Positions 35,122 through 43,974 of a stretch of 64,000 bases of DNA are shown here, in pieces. Position numbers and translations under genes: made by a program. The DNA comes from Ferruginibacter sp. (GTDB lineage: Bacteria > Bacteroidota > Bacteroidia > Chitinophagales > Chitinophagaceae), in assembly GCA_028288705.1 (NCBI GenBank), contig JAQBNH010000016.1, forward strand, positions 1 through 64,000, read 5' to 3'. Within the stretch, counting starts at the first letter, position 1, and the number at the start of each line of letters is the position of its first letter. The notes under the pieces were generated by a model. That model saw nothing but the letters and a program-made list of their open reading frames with translations. It did not search any database and had not been told where the DNA came from.

Positions 35122-35343
35122 TTACAAATAACGTAAGGGATTGCGGCGGGCATTGATGATGTAGTTTTTTACATTCATCCAGAATGCCACAAAAAGGTAA
35201 ACGATCAGCGGCGAGCCCATCGTGAGAAAAGAGATGTAGATAAAATACTTCCGGATCGTTGTGGTAGCAATACCCATTTTCTCCCCTACTGCGGTACAAA
35301 CGCCGAACACATGCCACTCGATAAATTGCTTGAAACGGTTCAT
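35122..35343 (-). CDS. PspC-domain membrane protein
   Basis: From the ATG at 35343 the frame codes 73 residues. Residues 1-60 form a PspC domain: WHVFGVCTAVGEKMGIATTTIRKYFIYISF, then a hydrophobic helix (LTMGSPLIVYLFVAFWMNV). Proteins of this type are small inner-membrane proteins linked to the phage-shock or envelope-stress response. It is a stand-alone copy with no pspA or pspB near it. The tail (NYIINARRNPLRYL) is basic and probably cytoplasmic. Confidence 0.82.
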   Translation of the reverse strand: MNRFKQFIEWHVFGVCTAVGEKMGIATTTIRKYFIYISFLTMGSPLIVYLFVAFWMNVKNYIINARRNPLRYL

Positions 35344-35402
35344 AATACAAAATAAACGAATTTTAACGTAAATGAGAGCCCCGATTACTGCCTGAGTTTT
35401 TG

Positions 35403-35410
35403 TAATTTTG
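35403..35410 (+). promoter_or_regulatory. -7 promoter box for aconitase
   Basis: TAATTTTG matches TAnnTTTG exactly and would give a leader of about 120 bases. The leader contains TTACCTCTTTA twice (35461-35471 and 35496-35506). Confidence 0.5.
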
Positions 35411-35535
35411 CAACTCGAAATAAGCTAATCTGATAATTTAGCCCATTTGTTAGGCAGGCCTTACCTCTTTACCCCGGGTCTTAGCAATCAGCAGGTTACC
35501 TCTTTAGCCCTTTATCACAACAACAAATTGATTCT

Positions 35536-37812
35536 ATGGCATTCGACATTGAAATGATCAAAAAGCTTTACGCAAATATCCCCGGCAGAATTGAAGCTGC
35601 GCGTAAACTTGTAGGAAGACCACTAACACTCACCGAAAAAATATTGTACGCTCACCTTTGGGGCGATGCGCCGAAAAAACCTTTTGAAAGAGGAAACAGT
35701 TACGTGGATTTTGCGCCTGATCGCGTGGCAATGCAGGATGCGACCGCACAAATGGCCTTATTACAATTTATGCAATCCGGCCGTACTTCCGTTGCAGTGC
35801 CGAGTACGGTGCATTGCGATCACCTCATCGAAGCTAAAGAAAACAGTAAAACAGATCTGGACAGGGCGGTTCATGAGAGCAGTGAAGTGTATGATTTCCT
35901 CGCCTCTGTTTCTAATAAATATGGTATCGGGTTCTGGAAGCCCGGCGCTGGTATCATCCACCAGGTGGTGTTGGAAAATTATGCATTCCCTGGCGGGATG
36001 ATGATCGGAACAGATAGCCATACAGTGAATGCAGGTGGACTTGGGATGATCGCGATTGGTGTGGGCGGTGCTGATGCCTGTGATGTGATGGCAGGATTGC
36101 CATGGGAATTAAAAATGCCAAAACTGATCGGCGTTAAACTAACGGGTAAGCTTAACGGCTGGACGGCTCCGAAAGATGTGATCTTAAAAGTGGCCGGCAT
36201 CCTGACTGTAAAAGGTGGAACCGGTGCTGTTGTTGAATATTTTGGCGAAGGCGCTGTAAACATGAGTTGTACCGGTAAAGGAACGATCTGTAATATGGGT
36301 GCAGAAATTGGCGCAACCACATCTACATTTGGATACGACTCCAGTATGAGCCGTTACCTTTCTGCAACAGGTCGCGAGGAAATCGCAGCCATGGCCGACC
36401 AGATCCAGGAACACCTTACCGGTGATGAAGAAGTATATGCAAACCCTGCCGAATATTTCGATCAGGTGATCGAGATCAACCTGAGTGAATTAGAGCCACA
36501 TTTAAATGGTCCGTTCACACCAGATCTGGCAACACCGATTTCTAAAATGAAAGAAGCAGCTGCAGCAAATGGCTGGCCAACGAAGATTGAAGTTGGGCTG
36601 ATCGGTAGTTGCACAAACTCTTCCTACGAAGATATCAGCCGCGCAGAAAGTTTAGCCAAACAGGTTTCTGCAAAAGGCCTTTCCTTAAAATCTGAATTCA
36701 CGATTACACCAGGTTCTGAACAGGTTCGTTTTACGATTGAAAGAGATGGTTTCCTGGACACGTTCGGGAAGATCGGCGCCACGGTATTTGCCAATGCATG
36801 CGGACCTTGTATCGGGATGTGGGCACGTGTTGGCGCTGAGAAAGCGGAAAGAAATACGATTGTGCATAGCTTTAACCGCAACTTCGCCAAACGCGCAGAT
36901 GGTAATCCAAACACATTTGCATTTGTTGGTTCCCCGGAGATCGTAACAGCCATGGCAATCGCGGGTGATCTTAATTTTAATCCATTAACAGATACGTTAT
37001 TAAATGATAAAGGCGAATATGTAAAACTGGATCCGCCTTCCGGTTACGAATTACCGCCAAGAGGTTTCGCTGTGGATGATCCTGGTTTCCAGGCCCCGGC
37101 TGCTGATGGAAGTCATGTACAGGTGATCGTTTCTCCAACAAGTAGCCGCCTGCAATTGCTCGATCCGTTTACACCCTGGGAAGGTGACAATTTACTTGGG
37201 TTGAAACTGCTCATCAAGGCTAAAGGAAAATGTACAACGGATCATATCTCGATGGCAGGTCCATGGTTAAAATTCCGTGGGCACCTTGATAACATCAGTA
37301 ACAATATGCTGATCGGTGCAGTGAATTTCTTCAATGAAAAAACAGACTCAGTTAAAAGTCAGCTCACCGGCGAATATGGCCCTGTTCCTGCAACACAGCG
37401 TTTTTACAAAGCAGCGGGTGTGGGTACGATCGTAGTGGGTGACGAAAACTATGGAGAAGGTTCTTCCCGCGAACATGCGGCAATGGAACCAAGGCATTTA
37501 GGTGTTCGCGCCGTGCTGGTAAAATCATTCGCACGTATTCACGAAACGAACCTGAAAAAGCAAGGTATGCTTGCGCTTACGTTTGATAATAAATCAGATT
37601 ATGATAAGATCCAGGAAGACGATACGATTGATATCATCCGCCTGAAAACTTTTGCTCCGGGCAAAAAGATCAAGATCGTTCTCAAACATAAGGACGGAAC
37701 TAAAGACGAGATCATGGTAAACCATACCTACAATAAGCAACAGATCGAATGGTTTAAAGCAGGTGGTGCATTAAATATTATCCGAAAAGAATTCGCTGAT
37801 AAACAAAAATAA
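35536..37812 (+). CDS. acn: Aconitate hydratase
   Basis: A 758-residue aconitase of the mitochondrial-like length class. [32 protein letters not shown] and the 4Fe-4S ligands, Cys in [11 protein letters not shown] and two Cys in ACGPCIGMW, are all present; the C-terminal swivel domain carries [19 protein letters not shown] with the substrate-binding Ser and Arg. It interconverts citrate and isocitrate in the TCA cycle. The gene stands alone between its own promoter and a strong terminator. Confidence 0.96.
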   Translation: MAFDIEMIKKLYANIPGRIEAARKLVGRPLTLTEKILYAHLWGDAPKKPFERGNSYVDFAPDRVAMQDATAQMALLQFMQSGRTSVAVPSTVHCDHLIEAKENSKTDLDRAVHESSEVYDFLASVSNKYGIGFWKPGAGIIHQVVLENYAFPGGMMIGTDSHTVNAGGLGMIAIGVGGADACDVMAGLPWELKMPKLIGVKLTGKLNGWTAPKDVILKVAGILTVKGGTGAVVEYFGEGAVNMSCTGKGTICNMGAEIGATTSTFGYDSSMSRYLSATGREEIAAMADQIQEHLTGDEEVYANPAEYFDQVIEINLSELEPHLNGPFTPDLATPISKMKEAAAANGWPTKIEVGLIGSCTNSSYEDISRAESLAKQVSAKGLSLKSEFTITPGSEQVRFTIERDGFLDTFGKIGATVFANACGPCIGMWARVGAEKAERNTIVHSFNRNFAKRADGNPNTFAFVGSPEIVTAMAIAGDLNFNPLTDTLLNDKGEYVKLDPPSGYELPPRGFAVDDPGFQAPAADGSHVQVIVSPTSSRLQLLDPFTPWEGDNLLGLKLLIKAKGKCTTDHISMAGPWLKFRGHLDNISNNMLIGAVNFFNEKTDSVKSQLTGEYGPVPATQRFYKAAGVGTIVVGDENYGEGSSREHAAMEPRHLGVRAVLVKSFARIHETNLKKQGMLALTFDNKSDYDKIQEDDTIDIIRLKTFAPGKKIKIVLKHKDGTKDEIMVNHTYNKQQIEWFKAGGALNIIRKEFADKQK

Positions 37813-37834
37813 TTTTGTCTCACATTTAGGAATG

Positions 37835-37865
37835 GGTTGTGCAAATACTGCACAACCTTTTTTTT
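37835..37865 (+). terminator. Rho-independent terminator of aconitase
   Basis: A 9-bp stem (GGTTGTGCA/TGCACAACC) with a 5-base loop is followed by eight T residues, 22 bases past the stop codon. Confidence 0.93.
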
Positions 37866-37939
37866 AACCCAAATGTTTATTAGGTTTGCTATCGCTGCAT
37901 CTTTCAGCAAAACCAATCAACTAAAAAAAACCAACACTT

Positions 37940-38578
37940 ATGAAAAAGATTTTGTTATGTTTTCTTATAGGCTTCGGGTGCTCTCCCCTCTTTGCACAAA
38001 CGCATATTGAGAAAAAAGAATACCAAAAAATTGACCGCGACATTCTGGTGAATGAGATCGGTTTCTCCGAAAAGCTTATCACAGACGCCCTTACTGATAC
38101 GCTGGAAAAACTGGGGTACAAAGGAAAAAGCCAGAAAGGTTATACTGTTTACCAGGGCGTTAAGCTGTCTTCACTTGGCAAAGAATCTTACGACCTGTAT
38201 TTTTCTGTAGAAAGAAAAAGCCGGAAAGAAAAAGAAACTTCAGTTGTCAATATGATCGTATCAAAGGGGTTTGACAATTTCGCCACGGAGGCTGCAGACC
38301 GGTCGTTGATGGAGAATGCAAAAAGCTTTTTAAATGACCTGCGCAATACAGTGTCCGCTTATGAACTGGAGCAACAGATCAACGAACAGGAGCAGGTGAT
38401 AAAAAAGAATGAAAAGAAATCCGCCGGCCTCATTTCAGATGCGGAGTCGCTGGAACAAAAAAGAAAGAAGATGGAGCAGCAGATCGAAGACAATAAAAAA
38501 GACCAGGCAGCACTGGTAAATGAACAGCAGAAGCAGCAGCAGATTCTCGAAAATCTAAAGAGCCGTAGAAAAAATTAA
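37940..38578 (+). CDS. Secreted hypothetical protein with C-terminal coiled coil
   Basis: A 212-residue protein. A signal peptide (to about FAQ, residue 20) precedes a globular part (residues 21-135) with a mixed alpha/beta pattern that may bind a partner (GYKGKSQKGYTVYQGVKLSSLGKESYDLYFSVE in two pieces). Residues ~140-212 are a long charged coiled coil rich in Glu, Gln and Lys. It is probably periplasmic. I do not recognise a named family, and neighbours do not suggest a role. Confidence 0.75.
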   Translation: MKKILLCFLIGFGCSPLFAQTHIEKKEYQKIDRDILVNEIGFSEKLITDALTDTLEKLGYKGKSQKGYTVYQGVKLSSLGKESYDLYFSVERKSRKEKETSVVNMIVSKGFDNFATEAADRSLMENAKSFLNDLRNTVSAYELEQQINEQEQVIKKNEKKSAGLISDAESLEQKRKKMEQQIEDNKKDQAALVNEQQKQQQILENLKSRRKN

Positions 38579-38601
38579 CGGGTACCAACTACCAGCATTT
38601 T

Positions 38602-38626
38602 AAGCCGCATCGTATACATGCGGCTT
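38602..38626. terminator. Hairpin terminator between convergent genes
   Basis: A perfect 9-bp stem (AAGCCGCAT/ATGCGGCTT) with a 7-base loop ends three bases before the stop of the convergent M90 gene. The T-tail is weak (TTTCTT on the plus strand). Confidence 0.65.
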
Positions 38627-38628
38627 TC

Positions 38629-39405
38629 TTATGCAGGATGTTTTTCCACAGCAAACATAGCCTGCATCTTTTGAAACAAGACAGGATGTTTGGTTTTGAA
38701 AAGGTCTGGCCGCTCGAAAAAATATTCTGCAGCCACGGCGAAAAACTCTGTTTTGTTTGTGTAACCGTATACATCAATATCAGAATCGCCCGTGCGGATC
38801 TTTTCCATTTCCTGCCGGATCATATCCAGCCAGGGAAGTAGATATTGTTGTTGCATAAGTAACGCCGGAACGCCATCGGTATCGCCATCCAGTTTATCAA
38901 TCAGATGCACAAACTCATGGATCACCGTATTGCGTTTATCTGTTTTGTTGGAGAAACCCGCTATCAGCGCCGGTTTTGATAAGAGCATTTTTCCTTCCAT
39001 GTAGCCGCTGCCCACCATTCCAAGGATGTCGCGTTCGGTACCTTCCGATGATTGAAAATCGCGGTTGATCGCGTTGGAATAAAGCAGCACTTCTTTAAGG
39101 TTGTAATATTTCCAATCCCCAAAATAAAAGATGGGTATGATCGCGCCGGCGGCAACAAGCAATTTGTCTTCTGCAGACACAGTTGTATCCACGCCGGTGA
39201 TAACAACATCGCTTAAAAATGTTTTTATTTTATTCCGGAATAAATTTCTTTCTCCTGCATCAAGGCGTTCATAAAAAGAGACCTGTTCCTCCAGGAATTG
39301 TCCCCCCAACAAACGGTCTGTTCCTGTGTCGGCGGGTATAATCCTTTTTTTATTGAAGAGAAAAACAGAGCCCAGGATAAATAAAGCGATGAGCACATAC
39401 AGCAT
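38629..39405 (-). CDS. Zinc-dependent peptidase, MtfA family (M90)
   Basis: A 258-residue protein with an N-terminal transmembrane anchor (LYVLIALFILGSVFLF). VIHEFVHLIDKLDGDTDG contains HExxH and the family-specific downstream Asp residues, and EFFAVAAEYFFERP supplies the third zinc-ligand region. This is the M90 signature of E. coli MtfA, an aminopeptidase that also binds the Mlc repressor. The membrane anchor is different from soluble MtfA. There is no sign of a PTS-glucose link here. Confidence 0.88.
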   Translation of the reverse strand: MLYVLIALFILGSVFLFNKKRIIPADTGTDRLLGGQFLEEQVSFYERLDAGERNLFRNKIKTFLSDVVITGVDTTVSAEDKLLVAAGAIIPIFYFGDWKYYNLKEVLLYSNAINRDFQSSEGTERDILGMVGSGYMEGKMLLSKPALIAGFSNKTDKRNTVIHEFVHLIDKLDGDTDGVPALLMQQQYLLPWLDMIRQEMEKIRTGDSDIDVYGYTNKTEFFAVAAEYFFERPDLFKTKHPVLFQKMQAMFAVEKHPA

Positions 39406-39493
39406 AAAAGAATTTTATACAAATTAGCGAATCTGTAAAGGGCGCGAAAATTATGTCAGGTATTCGCTAGTTCCGGCCGGGCGAGCCCGCAGC

Positions 39494-39877
39494 TTATTTT
39501 ACATCGAACCAGATTTTATTCTCATCATTCCATTCACCGTTGTAATTAATGGTGAGCTCTTCCCCGGCGGGGATGTCAATAACGGTCTGGATAATGATCG
39601 AATTATCGTCATAATCCATGATATATTCACAATTGCTTTTATAGCTGTGGTTATAGATCGGTACGAAGCCGAGCGCCATGCAGCATTGCTCTTTGTTTAA
39701 ACCCCACTCAAAAATATAATCATGCAGCAGCGTCTTGTCCAGGTGTTCACGGTCTGCATTGCTCATGATGATCACGGGAGCAACCTCCACAACTGTACCG
39801 GCAGGGAGGAAATCTTCTGAGAAGATCCCGCGGCCTTTATCCGCCGTGATATCGATAAACAGTGATGGCATTAACAT
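39494..39877 (-). CDS. SET-domain protein (putative protein-lysine methyltransferase)
   Basis: A 127-residue protein consisting almost only of a SET domain. KGRGIFSEDFLPAGTVVEVAPVI is the N-terminal SET motif, YNHSYKSNCEY the NHSxxxN S-adenosylmethionine-binding block (His-Ser-Tyr in place of the usual His-Ser-Cys/Asp), and GEELTINYNG the catalytic Tyr motif. Pre-SET and post-SET cysteines are absent. It may methylate a lysine in a bacterial protein such as a ribosomal protein; the substrate is not known. Confidence 0.85.
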   Translation of the reverse strand: MLMPSLFIDITADKGRGIFSEDFLPAGTVVEVAPVIIMSNADREHLDKTLLHDYIFEWGLNKEQCCMALGFVPIYNHSYKSNCEYIMDYDDNSIIIQTVIDIPAGEELTINYNGEWNDENKIWFDVK

Positions 39878-39937
39878 AAATCAATTAAATTAAAAGGGGT
39901 AAATTGCATTCCCTGTTACGAAAATAATACATTCCGC

Positions 39938-41329
39938 ATGTCTCTGGAAATGGATGAAACAACATTGCAGCAAAGATTTGAAGAAGTGATCGCTTCGGAG
40001 AACAAACTGGATATACAGGAATTCCTGAATGATCAGAATATCAGCGATGTTGCCAATCTTATTTACGAGAACGCCGATTTTGAAACACAGATCGTCGCAC
40101 ACCTGAGCATCCACCGTGCTGCCAGCGTGTTTAAGATCCTTGATCTGAGTGAGCAGAAACGTATCATCAAAAATTTACCGGCATTTAAATCAGCAGAATT
40201 ACTCAACGAACTTCCGGCAGATGATCGCGTGGATTTCCTTGCAGAATTGCCAACAGGCACTGTTCGGGAATTATTAAAAACATTGGGCAACGAAGAAAGG
40301 AAAATCACGCTCGAGTTGTTGGGTTATCCTGAAAACAGTGTTGGCCGCCTGATGACGCCTGACTATGTGTACGTGTATGAATACAATACGGTTCGTGAAG
40401 TGCTGGAAACAATTCGTCGTTACGGCACCAATACGGAAACGATCGATGTGATCTATGTCATTAATCAAAAAGGAGAATTACTGGATGATATCAGGATCCG
40501 TGATTTTATCCTGGCTTCCCCGGAAGTAAAAGTGAATGAACTCATGGATGACCGTTTCATTGCGCTCCATGTAAACGACGACCAGGAGCTGGCGAATGAA
40601 GCATTTAAAATGAACAACCGCGTGGCCTTGCCCGTAACAGATGCGCAAAATATTTTGTTGGGCATTGTTACGATCGATGATGTGCTGTGGGTCGCAAACG
40701 AAGAGTTTAGCGAGGACATTCAAAAGATTGGTGGTACGGAAGCTTTGGAAGAACCATACCTCGATATCAGCATTCCCAAGCTGGTTAAAAAACGTGCCGG
40801 CTGGCTCGTGATCTTGTTTTTAGGTGAGATGCTCACGGCCACAGCTATGCAATACTTTCAGAAAGAAATTGAGGCAGCAACGGTGCTGGCGTTGTTCATC
40901 CCGCTCATCATGAGCAGTGGAGGTAACAGCGGCTCACAGGCGTCTACGCTGATCATCCAGGCAATGGCTTTGGGTGAGTTAACCATTGCTGACTGGTGGA
41001 AGGTGATGCGCCGGGAGCTGATCTCCGGGTTTTTATTGGGTGTTATTTTAGGTAGCATCGGCTTGCTCCGGATCTTCATCTGGCAAAGCCTGCATATTTT
41101 CGATTATGGTATTTACTGGCAGCTTGTGGGCTTCACCATCTTCTTTTCGCTGATCGGTATTGTGCTTTGGGGAAGCCTGATGGGTTCGATGTTGCCGATC
41201 ATTCTTAAACGCCTGAAACTCGATCCTGCCGCTTCTTCCGCGCCATTTGTGGCGACGCTGGTAGATGTAACAGGTATCGTGATCTATTTCTCTGTTGCGT
41301 ACTTTTTTCTGAAAGGCATTTTGCTATAA
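39938..41329 (+). CDS. mgtE: Magnesium transporter MgtE
   Basis: A 463-residue protein with the MgtE plan: N domain (ELLNELPADDRVDFLAELP), paired CBS domains (RLMTPDYVYVYEYNTVREVLE and PVTDAQNILLGIVTIDD), a connecting helix, and five C-terminal transmembrane helices. PLIMSSGGNSGSQASTL is the pore signature, with AAPFVATLVDVTG-like residues (ASSAPFVATLVDVTG) near the C-terminus. It forms a magnesium-gated channel in the inner membrane. It overlaps the convergent phosphatase gene by six bases. Confidence 0.95.
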   Translation: MSLEMDETTLQQRFEEVIASENKLDIQEFLNDQNISDVANLIYENADFETQIVAHLSIHRAASVFKILDLSEQKRIIKNLPAFKSAELLNELPADDRVDFLAELPTGTVRELLKTLGNEERKITLELLGYPENSVGRLMTPDYVYVYEYNTVREVLETIRRYGTNTETIDVIYVINQKGELLDDIRIRDFILASPEVKVNELMDDRFIALHVNDDQELANEAFKMNNRVALPVTDAQNILLGIVTIDDVLWVANEEFSEDIQKIGGTEALEEPYLDISIPKLVKKRAGWLVILFLGEMLTATAMQYFQKEIEAATVLALFIPLIMSSGGNSGSQASTLIIQAMALGELTIADWWKVMRRELISGFLLGVILGSIGLLRIFIWQSLHIFDYGIYWQLVGFTIFFSLIGIVLWGSLMGSMLPIILKRLKLDPAASSAPFVATLVDVTGIVIYFSVAYFFLKGILL

Positions 41330-41884
41330 GTTCATTCTCGTTTGTTGAACCTGCGCTGCTGATGGATCACCATATTTCTCCTGTTTCAATTTTACTTTTC
41401 TCTTCTTTCGCTCCAGGATAAAAATGTTGTCGTAAGCATTATCCGGCAGGTCCTTCATATCCAGCGCCCCTCCCAACATTCTTACCAGCGCGGGAATCGT
41501 ATTGCTGTGACCGATGATCAGAATATTTATTCCTTTTTTGCCCGATAATATTTTGTTGATCAGCTCTGCGTTGGAAGTGTCTGCTTTATAAAATGCCGTA
41601 TCTGTCTGCTGATAGATACGCAGGGAATCTGCTGTCATTTGCGTACGCAGGTATCTTGTCGTATAGATCTTACCGATATGTTTTTCTTTGAGCAAGCGAT
41701 ATAGATCCCCTGCTCTCTTCCTGCCTGCTGCAGATAATGATGGATTCTTTCCCACCGTATCCTTTTCCGCGTGACGCACAAGGTAGATTCTGCCGGAAAA
41801 TTGCGGAGGTACCTGCTGGGCAAACGCAGCCATCCCGGTAGCCCCAGGCATTATGAATAGCAGGAGTAAAAGTTTTATTTTCAT
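41324..41884 (-). CDS. Secreted histidine phosphatase family protein
   Basis: The ATG at 41884 gives 186 residues with a signal peptide ending in AFAQQ. IYLVRHAEKDT is the catalytic RHG-like motif (RHA here, with the nucleophilic His), TTRYLRTQMTAD supplies the second Arg, and ILIIGHSNTIPALV the second catalytic His. Predicted to be a periplasmic phosphomonoesterase of the SixA/phosphoglycerate mutase-like group. Upstream in-frame ATGs would only lengthen the N-terminus before the signal peptide. Confidence 0.85.
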   Translation of the reverse strand: MKIKLLLLLFIMPGATGMAAFAQQVPPQFSGRIYLVRHAEKDTVGKNPSLSAAGRKRAGDLYRLLKEKHIGKIYTTRYLRTQMTADSLRIYQQTDTAFYKADTSNAELINKILSGKKGINILIIGHSNTIPALVRMLGGALDMKDLPDNAYDNIFILERKKRKVKLKQEKYGDPSAAQVQQTRMNL

Positions 41885-42010
41885 TGCGGAAAGATATAAA
41901 AGAATAAACATCCTTTTCATACGTTAAAACTCGCTAAAAGACGCATTCAGCCAATATTTTGGCTAATATTGTGCCTCCAAATTTTACATTCAAAAAATAA
42001 CCAATATAAT

Positions 42011-43849
42011 ATGTGCGGAATCGTTGGATACACAGGCCCGAAACAAGCTTACCCGATCGTTTTAAAAGGACTAAAAAGACTGGAATACCGCGGTTATGAT
42101 AGCAGTGGTGTGGCGTTAATGAATGATGGTAAACTAAGCGTTTACAAGAAAAAAGGCAAGGTAGCCGAGCTGGAAGATTACATGATCGGCAAAGATGTAT
42201 CTGCACATATCGGTATCGGCCATACACGCTGGGCAACACATGGTGAACCCAGCGATCGCAATGCACATCCGCATACTTCTGCAAATGGCAGGTTCGCGAT
42301 GATCCATAACGGGATCATTGAAAACTATGCGCAGATCAAAAATGAATTAACAAACAAAGGCTACAGTTTTACGAGCGACACAGATACAGAAGTTCTGCTG
42401 AATTTCATTGAAAACATTCAGCAGCATAACGACTGCAGCCTGGAAGAGGCTTTACGCATTGCCCTGAAACGCGTTACCGGCGCATATTGTATCCTCCTCG
42501 TTGACAGCGAAGACCCGGAAACAATTATCGCTGCGAGAAAGGGCAGCCCCTTAGTAATTGGTGTTGGTAAAGGCGAACATTTTTTAGCAAGTGATGCGTC
42601 ACCGATCATCGAGTACACAAAGGAAGTGGTGTACGTGAACGACTATGAACTCGCGATCGTGAAACCAAATGAACTTATCCTGAAAAATCTCGGCAACGAA
42701 AAGATCACACCATTCATCACCAAACTTGATATGGAGCTGGCGGCGATTGAGAAAGGTGGTTACGATCACTTTATGCTGAAAGAAATTTTCGAACAGCCAA
42801 GCACGATCTTCGATTGCCTGCGCGGAAGGCTTGATGCAGTTTCAGGCACGATCACCATGGCCGGCATCGATCAGCATATCGAACAATTAAAAGCAGCGAA
42901 CCGGATTTTGATCATTGCCTGCGGAACCAGCTGGCATGCGGCGCTAGTGGCTGAATACGTGATAGAAGAGCTATGCCGCATCCCGGTGGAAGTAGAATAT
43001 GCATCGGAGTTCCGCTACCGCAACCCGATCGTTAATAAAGGTGATGTGATCATCGCGATTTCACAAAGTGGTGAAACGGCAGATACACTGGTAGCCCTGG
43101 AAAAAGCAAAAGAAAACGGGGCATTTATTTTCGGCGTTGTTAATGCGGTTGGTTCATCCATTGCCAGAATATCACATGCAGGCGCCTACACGCATGCAGG
43201 CCCGGAGATTGGTGTTGCTTCCACAAAAGCATTCACCGGCCAATTGGCAGTGTTAACCATGATGGCGTTGAGCATCGCGATTCAAAAAGGTTCTATCACA
43301 CAGGAACGGTACCAGCAGTTATTAACCGAATTGCAGGACGTTCCCGAAAAAGTTGATGCGATCTTAAAAAACGCTGACGAATTAAAAGTTATCGCAGAAG
43401 TATATAAAGACGCAAGTGATTTTCTGTTCCTCGGTCGCGGATACAATTTCCCTATCGCCCTGGAAGGTGCTTTAAAACTGAAAGAAATTTCTTACATACA
43501 CGCAGAAGGTTATCCTGCTGCTGAAATGAAACATGGCCCGATCGCATTGGTTGATGAAAATCTTCCGGTGGTATTTATCGCTACAAAAGACTCTTACCAC
43601 GAGAAGATCATCAGCAATATGCAGGAGATCAAGGCACGGAAAGGAAAGATCATTTCTATCATTACAGAAGGAGATGAAGTCAGCCCGGGACTCAGCAATC
43701 ATGTGTTTAGTATTCCGCCCGCAGATGAACTGATCGCACCGATTCTCAGCGTAATCCCGTTACAATTATTATCTTATTATACCGGCGTTTTAAAAGGCAT
43801 CGATGTTGACAAACCGCGCAACCTTGCCAAAAGTGTTACAGTAGAATAA
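42011..43849 (+). CDS. glmS: Glutamine-fructose-6-phosphate aminotransferase (isomerizing)
   Basis: The ATG at 42011 gives 612 residues beginning MCGIVGYTG; Cys2 is the glutaminase nucleophile once Met is removed, which fixes the start. GHTRWATHGEPSDRNAHPH lies in the glutaminase domain. Two SIS isomerase domains follow (CGTSWHAALVAEY, ISQSGETADT, LGRGYNFPIALEGALKLKEISYIHAEGY), and the C-terminus ends in the conserved PRNLAKSVTVE. It makes glucosamine-6-phosphate for peptidoglycan and lipid A. No glmS ribozyme is recognisable in the short upstream region. Confidence 0.97.
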   Translation: MCGIVGYTGPKQAYPIVLKGLKRLEYRGYDSSGVALMNDGKLSVYKKKGKVAELEDYMIGKDVSAHIGIGHTRWATHGEPSDRNAHPHTSANGRFAMIHNGIIENYAQIKNELTNKGYSFTSDTDTEVLLNFIENIQQHNDCSLEEALRIALKRVTGAYCILLVDSEDPETIIAARKGSPLVIGVGKGEHFLASDASPIIEYTKEVVYVNDYELAIVKPNELILKNLGNEKITPFITKLDMELAAIEKGGYDHFMLKEIFEQPSTIFDCLRGRLDAVSGTITMAGIDQHIEQLKAANRILIIACGTSWHAALVAEYVIEELCRIPVEVEYASEFRYRNPIVNKGDVIIAISQSGETADTLVALEKAKENGAFIFGVVNAVGSSIARISHAGAYTHAGPEIGVASTKAFTGQLAVLTMMALSIAIQKGSITQERYQQLLTELQDVPEKVDAILKNADELKVIAEVYKDASDFLFLGRGYNFPIALEGALKLKEISYIHAEGYPAAEMKHGPIALVDENLPVVFIATKDSYHEKIISNMQEIKARKGKIISIITEGDEVSPGLSNHVFSIPPADELIAPILSVIPLQLLSYYTGVLKGIDVDKPRNLAKSVTVE

Positions 43850-43867
43850 GGCCGGTGATGTTGTTGT

Positions 43868-43918
43868 ACAATGGATAATTATTTAGGAAATTCCTATATA
43901 TTTATCCATTGTTGTTTT
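43868..43918 (+). terminator. Imperfect hairpin after glmS, possible terminator
   Basis: ACAATGGATAA (43868-43878) pairs exactly with TTATCCATTGT (43902-43912); a self-complementary TAGGAAATTCCTA lies in the loop, and a short T-rich stretch follows. It is AT-rich and weaker than the other terminators and could also act as a leader structure for the DUF4954 gene. Confidence 0.5.
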
Positions 43919-43974
43919 TGCAGAAGTCCAGACGGAATAAGGCTTTGCCCGTTATACATTAAAAGTCCCTTCAG

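Noticed and set aside
42001..42010. glmS ribozyme upstream of glmS
   Set aside because: The space to the previous gene is only about 125 bases, AT-rich, without the conserved ribozyme core; the ribozyme is typical of Firmicutes.
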